64,000 nucleotides of DNA from Bacteroidia bacterium (GCA_016742095.1 JACVCJ010000015.1:33066-97065); one strand, 5' to 3'. Counted from the first letter of the stretch, positions 15,254 through 24,537 are shown. The notes: generated from the letters alone by a model not told the origin. Made by a program: numbers and translations.

Positions 15254-18200
15254 CGCGGTAAATTTTCCAGGTTTTATTGGCCGTATAGGCGCCCGATCCG
15301 ATCTCTTCCACCCGGAAGCCGGCGGCTCCGCACACCTCTTTCAGAAAGGCCTCGTTAAAGAAATACAGGCGTTCGTGTACTTTTTTATTAAAGCGGATCA
15401 CGCGGGTACTGGCCACTTCGGTATTCTGTGTGTTCTTAAAGCGCGGACTGCTGCTGTCGCCGTCCTTCAGCAGGATCACCCCGCCCGGGTTCAGGGCCTG
15501 CATGCAGCGTTGCAGCAGCTGTACCTGCTCCTCTGTGTTTATGTAGTGCAGCACATCGCTGATGACGATGCCCTCGCAGGCCTCCGGCTGCCAGCTGCGG
15601 ATATCTGCCGTGTAAAAATGCAGGTGTTCGTTATTCATGAACCGGTGCTGCGCCGTGGCAATTTTTTCTTCATCGTGGTCCAGGCCGGTTATTTCGCGGC
15701 CTTCGGCGGCGTAATGCAGTATGGTAGAGGCAAAACCGTAGCCGCAGCCTACATCGTATATTTTGCCGCTCAGGGGCAGGTTTTCGTCCAGCAGGGCGTA
15801 GCGCTTCTCCATTTTCGATTTTACGCGCAGGTACCATTCCAGCACGGGACTCAGGTATACGTAATTGAGGTGGATCCGTTTACGCAGGTAGTACGTCATG
15901 CCGTAATTGCGTTTCATACGCTCCAGTTCGGCCACCATGTATTTTCGTATATTTTTCGATCGTTCTGTATACGTAGTTCCGTATTCTGTATTTTCGGGTG
16001 TTATGCGGGGCAGGATTTCCACCACCAGGTCGTTGCGTACGCCCCAGAAGGCACCTTTGGGCAGAAAATCGCCCAGGCCGTGGATAAGCACCGGTACCAG
16101 ATCAGCCTGCAGATCTTCGGCCAGTTTAAACGCCCCCTTATGAAAGCGGTGTACCCTGCGGTCCTCACTGCGCGTACCTTCGGGGAACACCAGGAAGGAA
16201 TAGCCTTTGTCCCAGAGTGTGCGTATCTGCTTTTCGAGTACGTCGAAACCGTCGCTCACGTTCAGGAAGTCGCAGAAACGGCTCACCGGGCCAAAGATCG
16301 GGTTGTTGTATATACGATTATTGGTGGCGATGATGGCATGGGGCGTAAAACTGAACATCAGTACGGTATCCAGGAACGACTGGTGATTGGCGATGATAAC
16401 GGCCTGTTTACGGAAATGCTCCTTCTGCCGGTTGATGATATGGCGGCGTCCGAAGAACAGGATGAACAGGTACACATTGGCCCAGGCATACAGCATCCAG
16501 TGGATCATGTGTTTGCGGGTATCCAGCGGAACAAAGAACAGCAGGCGCACCGGAACCGCGTAAAAAATGAATACGTGAAAACCCCAGAGTACCATGCTCC
16601 AGGCCAGTATGCTGGTGAAAATATTCTTGAGCGTAAGCGGCGGACGGCCTTTCTGCGTACGGGCCGTGACCACAAAATGGAACAGCACCGGCAGCAGCGT
16701 ATAGGTAAGCAGCAGCACCGAAGCAATGCCCACCACGCTCATAATGGCAATGGACCTCAGCGCGGGATGCCCGGCAAAGATCATACCGCCCATGCCCAGT
16801 ATGGTGGTAAACGCCGAAAGAAAAATGGACGTTTTATACGATCTGAGGCGATTGGTCCCCGTACGGTAATCCTGTATCAGTCCGTTAATGATGAATATAC
16901 TATAATCGATGCCCAGACCGAATACAAAAGAAGTTACGATCAGGTTGATGATGTTCATTTTAAGTCCGAAAAGCTGCATGGCGCCCATTACCCACACCCA
17001 GCTGAGCATGAGCGGTGTAAAAGTGATGAGGGCCATTTCGATGCGACCGAAGGCCAGCAGCAGTATCAGGAACACCACCACGAGCGAAAGGTTTGCCAGT
17101 AACTGAAAATCGGCTGAAACGCTTTTTACCATTTCCTGGGTGAGGTACTTTTTATCAAAGACCACTACTTCGTCCTGCCCTTCGAAGGCTTTGTACACCT
17201 GCGGCCGGTCTTCGCTTTTTACGCGAATGATGGCAAAGGCCGAGGCTCCTTTTTCGGTTTTGTTGATGAATTCGGACAACACGCCTCCTTCGGTAAGCCC
17301 GGAAAAGGCTTCGGGAGGCCGGGGCATAAACACTTTGTCCAACTGGGTATAAAAAGGAACAAAGGCCGTCTCCCGGAAGCCCAGGCGGCGGCTTTCCTGC
17401 AATACCGTCTGTTTCACGGAGGCTTTGCGGGTGGGTGTCCAGAAGGCCTCCCACTGTTCTATCTTACGGAGTTGTTCACTGGCGGGCAGCAGCAAGAGGG
17501 AGGGGCTCACCACTTTCTGCGCCACCTGTTCCCGTTTCAATGCGTCGAAGCGGTCCTGTACAGCGGCCAGTTTTTCCAGGGCCTCGTTCACATCTTTTCC
17601 GCGGGCGATCACAAAGACCGAACGCAGTGATACGTCGCCGATGCTGTCCAGGTACTCTTCGGTAGCCCGCATTTCCTCAGACATGTAATTGAGATTGTCC
17701 ATATCGGACTCAAACCCGGGCTGCCTGAAAAACACAATGGCGGCAATGCTGATGAGCGTAACGCCCAGCGTAAGCACGATGCTCTTATGAAAAGGATAAC
17801 CCAGCGCACGTTCCACCAGATTGGGTTTCAGTTCTTTCCGCGGCTTTTTCGGCAGCAGATGCGGCAGCACCAGCAGGCTGGCCAGGGCCGCGCCCAGTAT
17901 GCTGAGCCCGGCAAAGGAACCCAGATCGTGCAGCACGGTGGAGCGGGTGAACCAGAGACAGAAAAAGGCCGCAATGGTGGTAAGACAACTGAGTACCAGC
18001 GAAGTGGAAAGTTCCCGCAGCATCAGGCTTTTATCGGGCGTGTGATTGAAATGCGTAAAAACGTGCAGCGAATAGTCGATGGTGATGCCCAGCAGTATGG
18101 CGCCCACACCCACGGAAACGGCGCTTACCTCGGGTTGTACCCAGCCCATGAGCCCCAGTCCGAAAATACCGCCCAGCAGCACCGGCACCACCAGGATGAG

Positions 18201-19082
18201 GAAATACTGCGGTTTGCGGTAAAAATAAAAGAGAAAGAGAAAAAGACAGATGCCCACCACGGACATGGTAAGATTTACGTCTTTTTTGATGCGGGTGGCA
18301 TTGCCCGCGGCCACCAGCGGAGCGCCGAAAATGTGCACCCGGCAGTTGTACTGCGTTTCGGTTTCGCGGGCCATACGGTCCAGTTCTTCGGCAAAAAGGG
18401 CGTTTTGGGCACTTTCGCGGGCCTTGTAGCGCGGCGTAATGAACATGAGCACATTTTTACCGTCGGCCGTATAAATGCGGTTATTGGTGGCGGTAAAACC
18501 CTCGTCGGCCTGTAACCCCTGCAGACGGCGCAGGGCGCGCGGGGTCATGCTCAGCGGATCGCGGGTGAGTGTCTTCTGAATAAAGGAACCGGCCGGGGTA
18601 AGCAGCAGTTTATAGGCGCTTTCGATGCCCCGTTTTATATTTTCGGGCTGTGTGGCCAATTCCAGTTCCCGGTAATCGGCAGAATCGAGGTACAGGGGCA
18701 GATGTTCGTAAAACAGATCGAAGTAATAGAGCATCTGTTCTTCGTCGATCTTATAGGCCAGTTCGCTGATGTAAGTACTTTTCAGCGGTTCCAGGCGAAC
18801 GGCAAAAGCATCCGCGGCCGTGGTTATTTTTTGCTGCGTATCGGCGCTTGTATCGTTTGCCGTAACAGCCACCATGATCTTATCGGTAAAACGTACTTCC
18901 TGCAGGGCATCGTTAATAGCTTTCACCTTCGGGTCCGAAGGCAGTATCTGGGTAATGTCCTCTACAAAATTCAGGCGCAGCAGTCCGCCTGCAAAAATTC
19001 CCGTACCGGCGATCACCAGGACCCAGAACAATAATTTACGCCGTGAAAAGTATTCAAAAATGTCAGCAAAAAAGGAGCCCAC
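15246..19082 (-). CDS. Trifunctional MMPL transporter / lysophospholipid acyltransferase / SAM methyltransferase
   Basis: This 1278-aa fusion has an MMPL/RND-type lipid exporter at about residues 1-800, with two SSD-like membrane bundles (GVGAILLGITIDYSLHVFTHF, and FGLGIDYSIFIINGL) and two periplasmic loops. A PlsC-type acyltransferase follows at about 860-1060, with the catalytic NHQSFLD near residue 897 and FPEGTRS. A class I methyltransferase lies at about 1090-1278, with motif I YDVGCGYGFAST near 1109. The start is a GTG at 19082. The nearest ATG upstream is out of frame. This domain order is a known Bacteroidota arrangement associated with aryl-polyene/flexirubin-like lipid clusters, where it would transfer and export acylated, methylated products across the inner membrane. 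Here it stands with only the FAD oxidoreductase. Confidence 0.93.
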   Translation of the reverse strand: MGSFFADIFEYFSRRKLLFWVLVIAGTGIFAGGLLRLNFVEDITQILPSDPKVKAINDALQEVRFTDKIMVAVTANDTSADTQQKITTAADAFAVRLEPLKSTYISELAYKIDEEQMLYYFDLFYEHLPLYLDSADYRELELATQPENIKRGIESAYKLLLTPAGSFIQKTLTRDPLSMTPRALRRLQGLQADEGFTATNNRIYTADGKNVLMFITPRYKARESAQNALFAEELDRMARETETQYNCRVHIFGAPLVAAGNATRIKKDVNLTMSVVGICLFLFLFYFYRKPQYFLILVVPVLLGGIFGLGLMGWVQPEVSAVSVGVGAILLGITIDYSLHVFTHFNHTPDKSLMLRELSTSLVLSCLTTIAAFFCLWFTRSTVLHDLGSFAGLSILGAALASLLVLPHLLPKKPRKELKPNLVERALGYPFHKSIVLTLGVTLISIAAIVFFRQPGFESDMDNLNYMSEEMRATEEYLDSIGDVSLRSVFVIARGKDVNEALEKLAAVQDRFDALKREQVAQKVVSPSLLLLPASEQLRKIEQWEAFWTPTRKASVKQTVLQESRRLGFRETAFVPFYTQLDKVFMPRPPEAFSGLTEGGVLSEFINKTEKGASAFAIIRVKSEDRPQVYKAFEGQDEVVVFDKKYLTQEMVKSVSADFQLLANLSLVVVFLILLLAFGRIEMALITFTPLMLSWVWVMGAMQLFGLKMNIINLIVTSFVFGLGIDYSIFIINGLIQDYRTGTNRLRSYKTSIFLSAFTTILGMGGMIFAGHPALRSIAIMSVVGIASVLLLTYTLLPVLFHFVVTARTQKGRPPLTLKNIFTSILAWSMVLWGFHVFIFYAVPVRLLFFVPLDTRKHMIHWMLYAWANVYLFILFFGRRHIINRQKEHFRKQAVIIANHQSFLDTVLMFSFTPHAIIATNNRIYNNPIFGPVSRFCDFLNVSDGFDVLEKQIRTLWDKGYSFLVFPEGTRSEDRRVHRFHKGAFKLAEDLQADLVPVLIHGLGDFLPKGAFWGVRNDLVVEILPRITPENTEYGTTYTERSKNIRKYMVAELERMKRNYGMTYYLRKRIHLNYVYLSPVLEWYLRVKSKMEKRYALLDENLPLSGKIYDVGCGYGFASTILHYAAEGREITGLDHDEEKIATAQHRFMNNEHLHFYTADIRSWQPEACEGIVISDVLHYINTEEQVQLLQRCMQALNPGGVILLKDGDSSSPRFKNTQNTEVASTRVIRFNKKVHERLYFFNEAFLKEVCGAAGFRVEEIGSGAYTANKTWKIYRDV

Positions 19083-19169
19083 TTCGCATTGGTTCGTTTA
19101 GGCGGCTAAAATACAACTTTTAGCGTTCGGGCGGCAGGGGCAAAGCACATCCGTTTCCGGCACTTTGTG

Positions 19170-19177
19170 TACCTTTG
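19170..19177 (+). promoter_or_regulatory. -7 promoter box of the GNAT/TatD operon
   Basis: TACCTTTG is a perfect TAnnTTTG box, only 7 nt before the ATG at 19185. Transcription starting a few bases after the box would give a leaderless or nearly leaderless mRNA. The box also rules out an alternative in-frame start at 19167. Confidence 0.65.
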
Positions 19178-19184
19178 CAGCCTG

Positions 19185-19661
19185 ATGAATACACCACTGA
19201 TCCGAAAAGCGCGCCCGGAAGATGCCCCCCGTATCCTGGAGCTGATCAAAGAACTGGCCGAATATGAAAAAGCGCCGCAGGAAGTGACCAATACCGTGGA
19301 CATGATCCTGGAGGACGGCTTTGGCGAAGATCCGGCGTTCACCTGCGGACTGGCCGAATACGACGGACAGATCGCCGGCCTGTACCTCTGGTACACCCGT
19401 TACAGCACCTGGAAAGGCAAAGGCGTATACCTGGAAGATATTATCGTAAGCGAAGCTTTCCGCGGAAAAGGCCTCGGCCGGGCTTTACTGAATGCCTGCA
19501 TTGCCGATGCACAGGCCTGCAACGCTGCTTTTATTACCTGGCAGGTGCTCGACTGGAACACCCCCGCCATCGAATTTTATAAAAGTTTTGGGGCCTCTTT
19601 CGACGAGACCTGGATCAATGTAAAACTGAACCGCGAACAGATCGCTTCGTATACCTTTTAA
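19185..19661 (+). CDS. GNAT-family N-acetyltransferase (diamine acetyltransferase-like)
   Basis: This 158-aa acetyl-CoA-dependent transferase shows motif A VYLEDIIVSEAFRGKGLGRALL (split here as VYLEDIIV and FRGKGLG), the pyrophosphate-binding RGKGLGRALL loop, motif B WQVLDWNTPAIEFYKSFGA, and an N-terminal RKARPEDAPRILELIKELAEYE helix. The EYEKAP segment and the GLYLWY strand resemble eukaryotic-type spermidine/diamine acetyltransferases (SAT/thialysine acetyltransferase), so a polyamine-like or lysine-analogue substrate is possible. The start is the ATG at 19185, because the promoter box overlaps the longer alternative. TatD follows after 2 nt. Confidence 0.9.
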   Translation: MNTPLIRKARPEDAPRILELIKELAEYEKAPQEVTNTVDMILEDGFGEDPAFTCGLAEYDGQIAGLYLWYTRYSTWKGKGVYLEDIIVSEAFRGKGLGRALLNACIADAQACNAAFITWQVLDWNTPAIEFYKSFGASFDETWINVKLNREQIASYTF

Positions 19662-19663
19662 TA

Positions 19664-20431
19664 ATGATCATTCTCAGCGATACACACACGCACCTGTACG
19701 ACGAAGCCTTTGCCGGCGAGACCGATGCCGTTTTTACCCGCGCACAGCACAACCGGGTGCGCCGTTTCTTTATTCCGAACGTGGACCGCACCACGGCCGC
19801 GCCCCTCGTAGAACTCTGCAAGACCCGCGAAGGCGTGTACGGTATGATGGGCGTACATCCCTGTTCCGTAAAGGCCGATTATAAAGAAGAACTGGCCCAT
19901 GCCGAAAAATGGCTGGGAATGTTTGATTTTGTAGCCATCGGGGAGATCGGGCTGGACCTGTACTGGGACAAAACGTTCCTGGCCGAACAGATCGATGCAC
20001 TGGAAACGCAGCTGCACTGGAGCATGGATAAAAACCTGCCCGTGGCCATCCACTGCCGCGATGCCTTTGATCCGATCTGGGAAGTGCTTTCGAAGCCGGA
20101 ATTCAACGCCGTTCGCGGTATTTTTCACTGCTTCAGCGGTACTGAAGAACAGGCCCGCAAACTTACGGACAAAGGCTGGTACCTGGGTATCGGCGGAGTA
20201 CTTACGTTCAGGAACAGCGGGCTGGACAAAGCCATTGCCTCTATTCCGCTGGAACAGCTGGTGCTGGAGACCGACGCACCGTACCTGGCCCCGGTGCCCT
20301 TCCGCGGAAAACGCAACGAGCCCTCTTATCTGCTGCATGTAGCCGAAAAACTGGCAGAGCTAAAAGGCGTATCCCTCGCCGAAGTGGCGGAGATCACCAC
20401 CCGGAATTCCGAAAAGATCTTCGGCGTATAA
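19664..20431 (+). CDS. tatD: TatD-family metal-dependent hydrolase / DNase
   Basis: This 255-aa TIM-barrel hydrolase has the metal ligands DTHTHLYD at the N-terminus, GEIGLDLYW (Glu ligand), AIHCRDAFD, the His of IFHCFSGT, and the Asp of VLETDAPYLAP. TatD proteins are cytoplasmic Mg2+-dependent 3'-5' exonucleases involved in DNA repair or quality control. The C-terminal SYLLHVAEKLAELKGVSLAEVAEITTRNSEKIF is the usual family ending. It starts 2 nt after the GNAT stop and is certainly co-transcribed with it. Length and motifs are complete. Confidence 0.95.
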   Translation: MIILSDTHTHLYDEAFAGETDAVFTRAQHNRVRRFFIPNVDRTTAAPLVELCKTREGVYGMMGVHPCSVKADYKEELAHAEKWLGMFDFVAIGEIGLDLYWDKTFLAEQIDALETQLHWSMDKNLPVAIHCRDAFDPIWEVLSKPEFNAVRGIFHCFSGTEEQARKLTDKGWYLGIGGVLTFRNSGLDKAIASIPLEQLVLETDAPYLAPVPFRGKRNEPSYLLHVAEKLAELKGVSLAEVAEITTRNSEKIFGV

Positions 20432-20558
20432 AAACCGGGAAGCCGCAAATAGTTAAGGCTTCTGAACAGATCTGCCAAATTCCCGTATATATACAATGAA
20501 GGGGCCGTTCGGGGAAAATGCAGATATTAGCGTTCTGAATTAAAACCTGAACCAGTAT

Positions 20559-21602
20559 ATGCAGCCACGCAGAAAGATCCTGATCCTGTACACGGGCGGA
20601 ACCATCGGAAGCGTACACGACGAGAAGACCGGCGCCCTGAAGCCGGTGGATTTCCGGAACCTGCGCCTGCTGATGCCCGAGCTGGACCGCCTGGAGGTGG
20701 AACTTTCCTTTGCTTCGCTGCAAACCCCGGTGGATTCTTCGGATATGAGTCCGGCCGAATGGCTGGAAATGCTGCAGATCATCGATGAGAACTACGACAC
20801 GCAGGACGGTTTTGTAGTTTTGCACGGCACCGATACCATGCCTTACAGCGCCTCGGCGCTCAGTTTTATGATACAGGGACTGGGCAAACCCGTTATTTTC
20901 ACCGGTTCGCAGCTGCCGCTGAACGTGATCCGCTCCGACGGCAAGGAGAATATTCTCACGGCCGTGGAGATCGCCGCCTGTAATGAGAACGGCATACCGA
21001 AAGTGCAGGAGGTATGTATCTTTTTCCAGTCGAAGCTGTACCGCGGCAACCGTACGGTAAAGATCAGCGCCGAACATTTCAATGCCTTCGATTCGCCCAA
21101 TCTGCCGCCCCTGGCCCAGGCCGGCGTACATATAGAATGGTGGAAAGGACTGCACAAGCCCCGGAAAAGGACACAGCGTCCCCGTTTTCATACCCGGCTC
21201 AACGCTGCCGTGGCGGTCATTACGCTTTTCCCCGGCATACAGGCATCGGTGGTGCGGGCCGTATGTGCCACGCCCGGTATCGGGGGCATCATACTCCGCA
21301 GTTTCGGATCGGGCAATGCACCTATAAAGGACGGTATTGTAGAAGAACTGAAAGCGGCCATCGACGGGGGGATCTTTGTGGTAAATGTTACCCAGTGCCT
21401 TTCGGGGCGTGTGGAACAGGAAAAATATTATACCGGCAAGGCCCTGTACGATATCGGGGTGGAAGGCGGAAGCGATATTACGGCCGAGGCCGCGGTGTGC
21501 AAGCTGATGTACCTGCTGGGAAAACATACGGACATGGAACGCGTCCGACGCGAATTCCGCAAGAACCTGAGGGGCGAAATGCGTAAAAACGACGATGAAT
21601 AA
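20559..21602 (+). CDS. ansA: Type I (cytoplasmic) L-asparaginase
   Basis: This 347-aa enzyme hydrolyses L-asparagine to aspartate and ammonia. The first nucleophile motif ILYTGGTIGS is at residues 9-18, the second catalytic motif VLHGTDTMPY is near 88-97, and the substrate-binding PVIFTGSQLPL and RSDGKENI segments follow. The C-terminal domain ends with LMYLLGKH. There is no signal peptide, consistent with the cytoplasmic AnsA type. It lies 127 nt after tatD. I see no clear -7 box in that gap, so read-through from the upstream operon is possible. Confidence 0.95.
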   Translation: MQPRRKILILYTGGTIGSVHDEKTGALKPVDFRNLRLLMPELDRLEVELSFASLQTPVDSSDMSPAEWLEMLQIIDENYDTQDGFVVLHGTDTMPYSASALSFMIQGLGKPVIFTGSQLPLNVIRSDGKENILTAVEIAACNENGIPKVQEVCIFFQSKLYRGNRTVKISAEHFNAFDSPNLPPLAQAGVHIEWWKGLHKPRKRTQRPRFHTRLNAAVAVITLFPGIQASVVRAVCATPGIGGIILRSFGSGNAPIKDGIVEELKAAIDGGIFVVNVTQCLSGRVEQEKYYTGKALYDIGVEGGSDITAEAAVCKLMYLLGKHTDMERVRREFRKNLRGEMRKNDDE

Positions 21603-21738
21603 GGGGTCTTGTCCGACAAACGCCGATAATTATTTTTTTGGGGGTACGTGAATTTTTGTAATTTGGCGCACCTTTTAACGGGGGTAATGTTCTTTTAAGT
21701 GGTTTTTTGCGCTTGCAAAACATTGATAATGAACGACT

Positions 21739-21825
21739 GGAGAGATGCCGGAGTGGTCGAACGGGCATGCCTGGAAAGCATGTGTACCTGCAAGGGTACC
21801 CAGGGTTCGAATCCCTGTCTCTCCG
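21739..21825 (+). tRNA. tRNA-Ser (anticodon GGA)
   Basis: The gene is 87 nt, with acceptor stem GGAGAGA pairing with TCTCTCC and discriminator G at 21825. The anticodon stem CATGC/GCATG encloses the loop CTGGAAA, so the anticodon is GGA (reads UCC/UCU). There is a long variable arm (GTGTACCTGCAAGGGTACC region), as expected for class II tRNA-Ser, and a T-loop GGTTCGAATCC. CCA is not encoded. It stands 137 nt after the asparaginase gene and 103 nt before exbB. The AT-rich region upstream holds only a weak -7-like sequence (TAATTTGG, 21658-21665). Confidence 0.96.
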
Positions 21826-21928
21826 CTTTTATCTGTTTTGCGTATACAATGAACCCTTTCCCCTTTTCGTTAATAAGGTTTAAAAATTCGGATTTAAAAC
21901 AAAACAAATAAAAAGTAAAAGCACACAC

Positions 21929-22756
21929 ATGAAAAAGATCGTAGCTCTTTTCGCATTCGTAAGCTTTGTAGCCGCAGGACCAGTATATAACTATGCTCAG
22001 GGATCGGCTCCGGCAACGCAAACCACAGCTCCGGCTGCAACTGCCCAGGATTCAAACACGGCCACGGCTACCCCGGCTCCCGAAGCTCCGGCCACGGAAG
22101 AAGCGGCTCCTGCCCCGGCTAAAACGACCATTTCACAGGACATTAAACGTTACTTCGTAGAAGGTGGTCCTGAGTTCATGGCCCTGGTTGTGATCTCACT
22201 GATCGTGGGTCTGGCCGTAGCTATCGAGCGTATCATTTACCTGAACCTTTCCGCTACCAATTCTGAAAAACTCCTGAACCGTATCGATGCCGGCCTGAAA
22301 TCTGGCGGTGTAAATGCGGCCAAAGAAGTTTGCCGTTCTACTCCGGGTCCTGTTGCAGGTATCTTCCTGGAAGGTCTGAACCGCTCAGAAGAAGGTATCG
22401 ACATTGTAGAAAAGACCGTTATCGCATACGGCAGCGTTGAAATGAACAAACTGGAAAAAGGTCTTCCCTGGTTGAGCCTTATGATCGCCCTGGCGCCTAT
22501 GCTCGGGTTCCTGGGAACCGTAGTAGGTATGATCCAGGCCTTCGACGCCATCGCCATCGCCGGTGACATCAACCCGACGGTAGTAGCCGCGGGTATCAAA
22601 GTGGCCCTTATCACCACGGTAGGTGGTCTGATCGTGGCCATCATCCTGCAGATCCTCTATAACTACCTGCTTTCTAAAATTGACTCGATCGTGGGCGACA
22701 TGGAAGAAGCTTCCATCTCTTTCATCGATGTACTGGTAAAAAACAAAGTTGGTTAA
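21929..22756 (+). CDS. exbB: ExbB/TolQ/MotA-family proton channel with exported Ala/Pro-rich N-terminus
   Basis: This 275-aa protein is the ExbB component of the inner-membrane motor that energises TonB-dependent transport. It starts with a signal-like helix (MKKIVALFAFVSFVAAG), then a low-complexity Ala/Pro/Thr/Glu stretch (residues ~24-65), then three membrane helices: FMALVVISLIVGLAVAIE, LMIALAPMLGFLGTVVGMI and VALITTVGGLIVAIILQIL. The second and third carry the conserved channel-lining residues of the family. The N-terminal extension is common in Bacteroidota ExbB. It is the first of four genes (exbB, unknown membrane protein, two exbD) ending at the terminator at 24502. Codon choice is T-richer than in the neighbours, perhaps reflecting high expression. 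Confidence 0.95.
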   Translation: MKKIVALFAFVSFVAAGPVYNYAQGSAPATQTTAPAATAQDSNTATATPAPEAPATEEAAPAPAKTTISQDIKRYFVEGGPEFMALVVISLIVGLAVAIERIIYLNLSATNSEKLLNRIDAGLKSGGVNAAKEVCRSTPGPVAGIFLEGLNRSEEGIDIVEKTVIAYGSVEMNKLEKGLPWLSLMIALAPMLGFLGTVVGMIQAFDAIAIAGDINPTVVAAGIKVALITTVGGLIVAIILQILYNYLLSKIDSIVGDMEEASISFIDVLVKNKVG

Positions 22757-22802
22757 TCCGGCTTTTTCTTTCAAAAGATTCATTTTAAAGCATTAATAGG
22801 TT

Positions 22803-23312
22803 ATGAATAATAAATTGATCCGCATATTATCACTGGGTGCCGCCGCCGTTATCGGTATCGGAGGCTTCCTGATGGTAGTGCTGATGCTCTTTTCCGGCCC
22901 GGATACAGCCGGTATGAGCAACAACGAAAAAATCAAGGCTCAGCTGGAGTCCATGAGCGGCTATCTGGGCTCTCTGAACACACTGTACCTGGTTTCTATC
23001 CTGCTGGCTATGGCCTTTATCCTGGGTTCATGGGTGTTTAAACTCATAAGCAAACCCAAAAGCGCACTGGGCTCCCTGGGTAGCATCGCAGCAATGGCAC
23101 TTATTGGCTTTATCTCCTGGCAGCTGGCCGACTCCTATGTGAACTGGGGCGACCTTTCTGCCGAGCAGGTGGCCGACCTGAACAAGACCTTTACAGAAGG
23201 ACAGCGTAAATTCAGCGGTGCCAACGTTTGGGCGATGCTGATCCTCCTGGCCGTTACAGGAATTACCATCGTTGGAATGGAAGGTTTCCGTTTGTTCCGT
23301 ACACGTAACTAA
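22803..23312 (+). CDS. Conserved membrane protein of the Exb operon
   Basis: This 169-aa protein has about four hydrophobic segments (residues ~8-30, 58-82, 90-110 and 138-160) and a short basic C-terminus (FRLFRTRN). It lies between exbB (46 nt) and the first exbD (18 nt). A membrane protein of this kind is regularly present at this place in Bacteroidota exb operons, but I know no established function. A structural or assembly role in the ExbB-ExbD motor is the obvious guess. I see no catalytic motif. Confidence 0.8.
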   Translation: MNNKLIRILSLGAAAVIGIGGFLMVVLMLFSGPDTAGMSNNEKIKAQLESMSGYLGSLNTLYLVSILLAMAFILGSWVFKLISKPKSALGSLGSIAAMALIGFISWQLADSYVNWGDLSAEQVADLNKTFTEGQRKFSGANVWAMLILLAVTGITIVGMEGFRLFRTRN

Positions 23313-23330
23313 TTTTAATATTACATTCGA

Positions 23331-23972
23331 ATGGCTAAAAAAACTAGAGAAGTTCAGGAAATCAATGCCAGTTCCATGGCGGATATCGCCTTCCTGCTGC
23401 TGGTATTCTTCCTGGTAACGACCACATTCGATTCCGACTATGCCATTGAACGCCGCCTTCCTGCCAAACTGAAACAGGAGATCCCTCCTGAAGATGTTAA
23501 GATCGAAGCCAGAAACGTTTTCATCCTGCTCATTAACAAACAGGATGAGCTGTTCGTGAACGGGGAACGCGGAGATATGAAAAAGCTCAAAGACGACGTA
23601 AAAACGTTCATTCTGAACCCGACCAATGACCCGCGCCTTTCTGAAAAAAGTCAGAAATTCGTACAGAGTCCGCTGCTCAAAGCCGGTAAATACTATAAGT
23701 CGAAAGGCGTGATCACCCTGCAGGGCGACCGTCTTACGTCGTACCGCAAATACATTGCCGTACAGGGTATCCTTACCGCCGCTTTTGAAGAAATGCGCGA
23801 CGAAGTGGCCGACCGGGAATTCCAGATGACCTACGCCGAGCTGAAAGAAAAGGCGTCGAAAGGAAACGACGAAATAGCGAAGAAAAAATTCGCAGAACGC
23901 GTAGATGCCATCGACGACCTGCTGCCTATGGCCATTTCGGAAGCGGAAACACGTAAAAGTGCTGTTAAATAA
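23331..23972 (+). CDS. exbD: ExbD/TolR-family biopolymer transport protein (first copy)
   Basis: This 213-aa protein has a short cytoplasmic N-terminus, a single membrane helix with the proton-relay Asp (SSMADIAFLLLVFFLVTTTF, Asp at about residue 19) and a long periplasmic domain. It is longer than E. coli ExbD (141 aa) because of an insert of roughly 70 residues in the periplasmic part (around SEKSQKFVQSPLLKAGKYYK). It pairs with the second exbD downstream (20 nt). Two different ExbD subunits per operon are usual in Bacteroidota and may form a heterodimer inside the ExbB pore. Confidence 0.95.
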   Translation: MAKKTREVQEINASSMADIAFLLLVFFLVTTTFDSDYAIERRLPAKLKQEIPPEDVKIEARNVFILLINKQDELFVNGERGDMKKLKDDVKTFILNPTNDPRLSEKSQKFVQSPLLKAGKYYKSKGVITLQGDRLTSYRKYIAVQGILTAAFEEMRDEVADREFQMTYAELKEKASKGNDEIAKKKFAERVDAIDDLLPMAISEAETRKSAVK

Positions 23973-23992
23973 TAAACAGAAAGAACAGACTT

Positions 23993-24472
23993 ATGCTTAA
24001 AAAGAAAAAAAAGAAGAGCGTACCTGCCATATCCACCGCATCACTGCCGGATATCGTATTCATGCTTCTCTTCTTCTTCATGGTGGCCACTAAAATGAAA
24101 GAGGTGACCCTGAAGGTGGAGATCAAGAGACCGTTCGCTTCTTTTGCGACCAAGCTCGATGATACGAATCCCATTAAGACCGTGTACGTAGGTAGACCAA
24201 TTACCAGTATGCAGGGTGTATATGGTACCGAATCGCGTATACAGATCAACGATGTTATCGCTTCCGATGTAAATGGTCTAGTACAGGCCGTGGACGACTG
24301 GCGTAACGAGATCGGTGACGCCAACGTACCCAAACTGACCGTGTTGCTGAAAATAGACAGAAACACCAAAATGGGTGTGGTGAACGACATCAAGAAAACA
24401 CTGCGTGACCGCGAGCAGTATAAGATCGCGTATTCTTCTTCCAAAGGAGACGATCCGGAGGAAAACAATTAG
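23993..24472 (+). CDS. exbD: ExbD/TolR-family biopolymer transport protein (second copy)
   Basis: This 159-aa protein has a very basic N-terminus (MLKKKKKKSVP), then the membrane helix with the essential Asp (TASLPDIVFMLLFFFMVATK), then a periplasmic domain of ExbD type (KLTVLLKIDRNTKMGVVNDIKKTLRD). It is the last gene of the Exb operon, and the terminator at 24502-24537 follows. It differs strongly from the first copy in length and sequence, so the two are not a recent duplication. Confidence 0.95.
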   Translation: MLKKKKKKSVPAISTASLPDIVFMLLFFFMVATKMKEVTLKVEIKRPFASFATKLDDTNPIKTVYVGRPITSMQGVYGTESRIQINDVIASDVNGLVQAVDDWRNEIGDANVPKLTVLLKIDRNTKMGVVNDIKKTLRDREQYKIAYSSSKGDDPEENN

Positions 24473-24501
24473 TATCCAGACTACGATCAGATACACAATA
24501 C

Positions 24502-24537
24502 AAAGCCTTTTCCGCAAGCGGGAAAGGCTTTTTTACT
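24502..24537 (+). terminator. Rho-independent terminator of the exb operon, overlapping the convergent gene end
   Basis: A 14-bp stem (AAAGCCTTTTCCGC / GCGGGAAAGGCTTT, one G-T pair) with a 2-nt loop is followed by a T tract. The stop codon of the convergent sterol desaturase gene (24533-24535) lies inside the T tract, so the hairpin may also serve the minus strand. Confidence 0.88.

Noticed and set aside
15099..17102. Plus-strand open frame of 667 codons opposite the MMPL fusion gene
   Set aside because: Same explanation: low-complexity translation without motifs, while the opposite strand encodes three recognisable domains.
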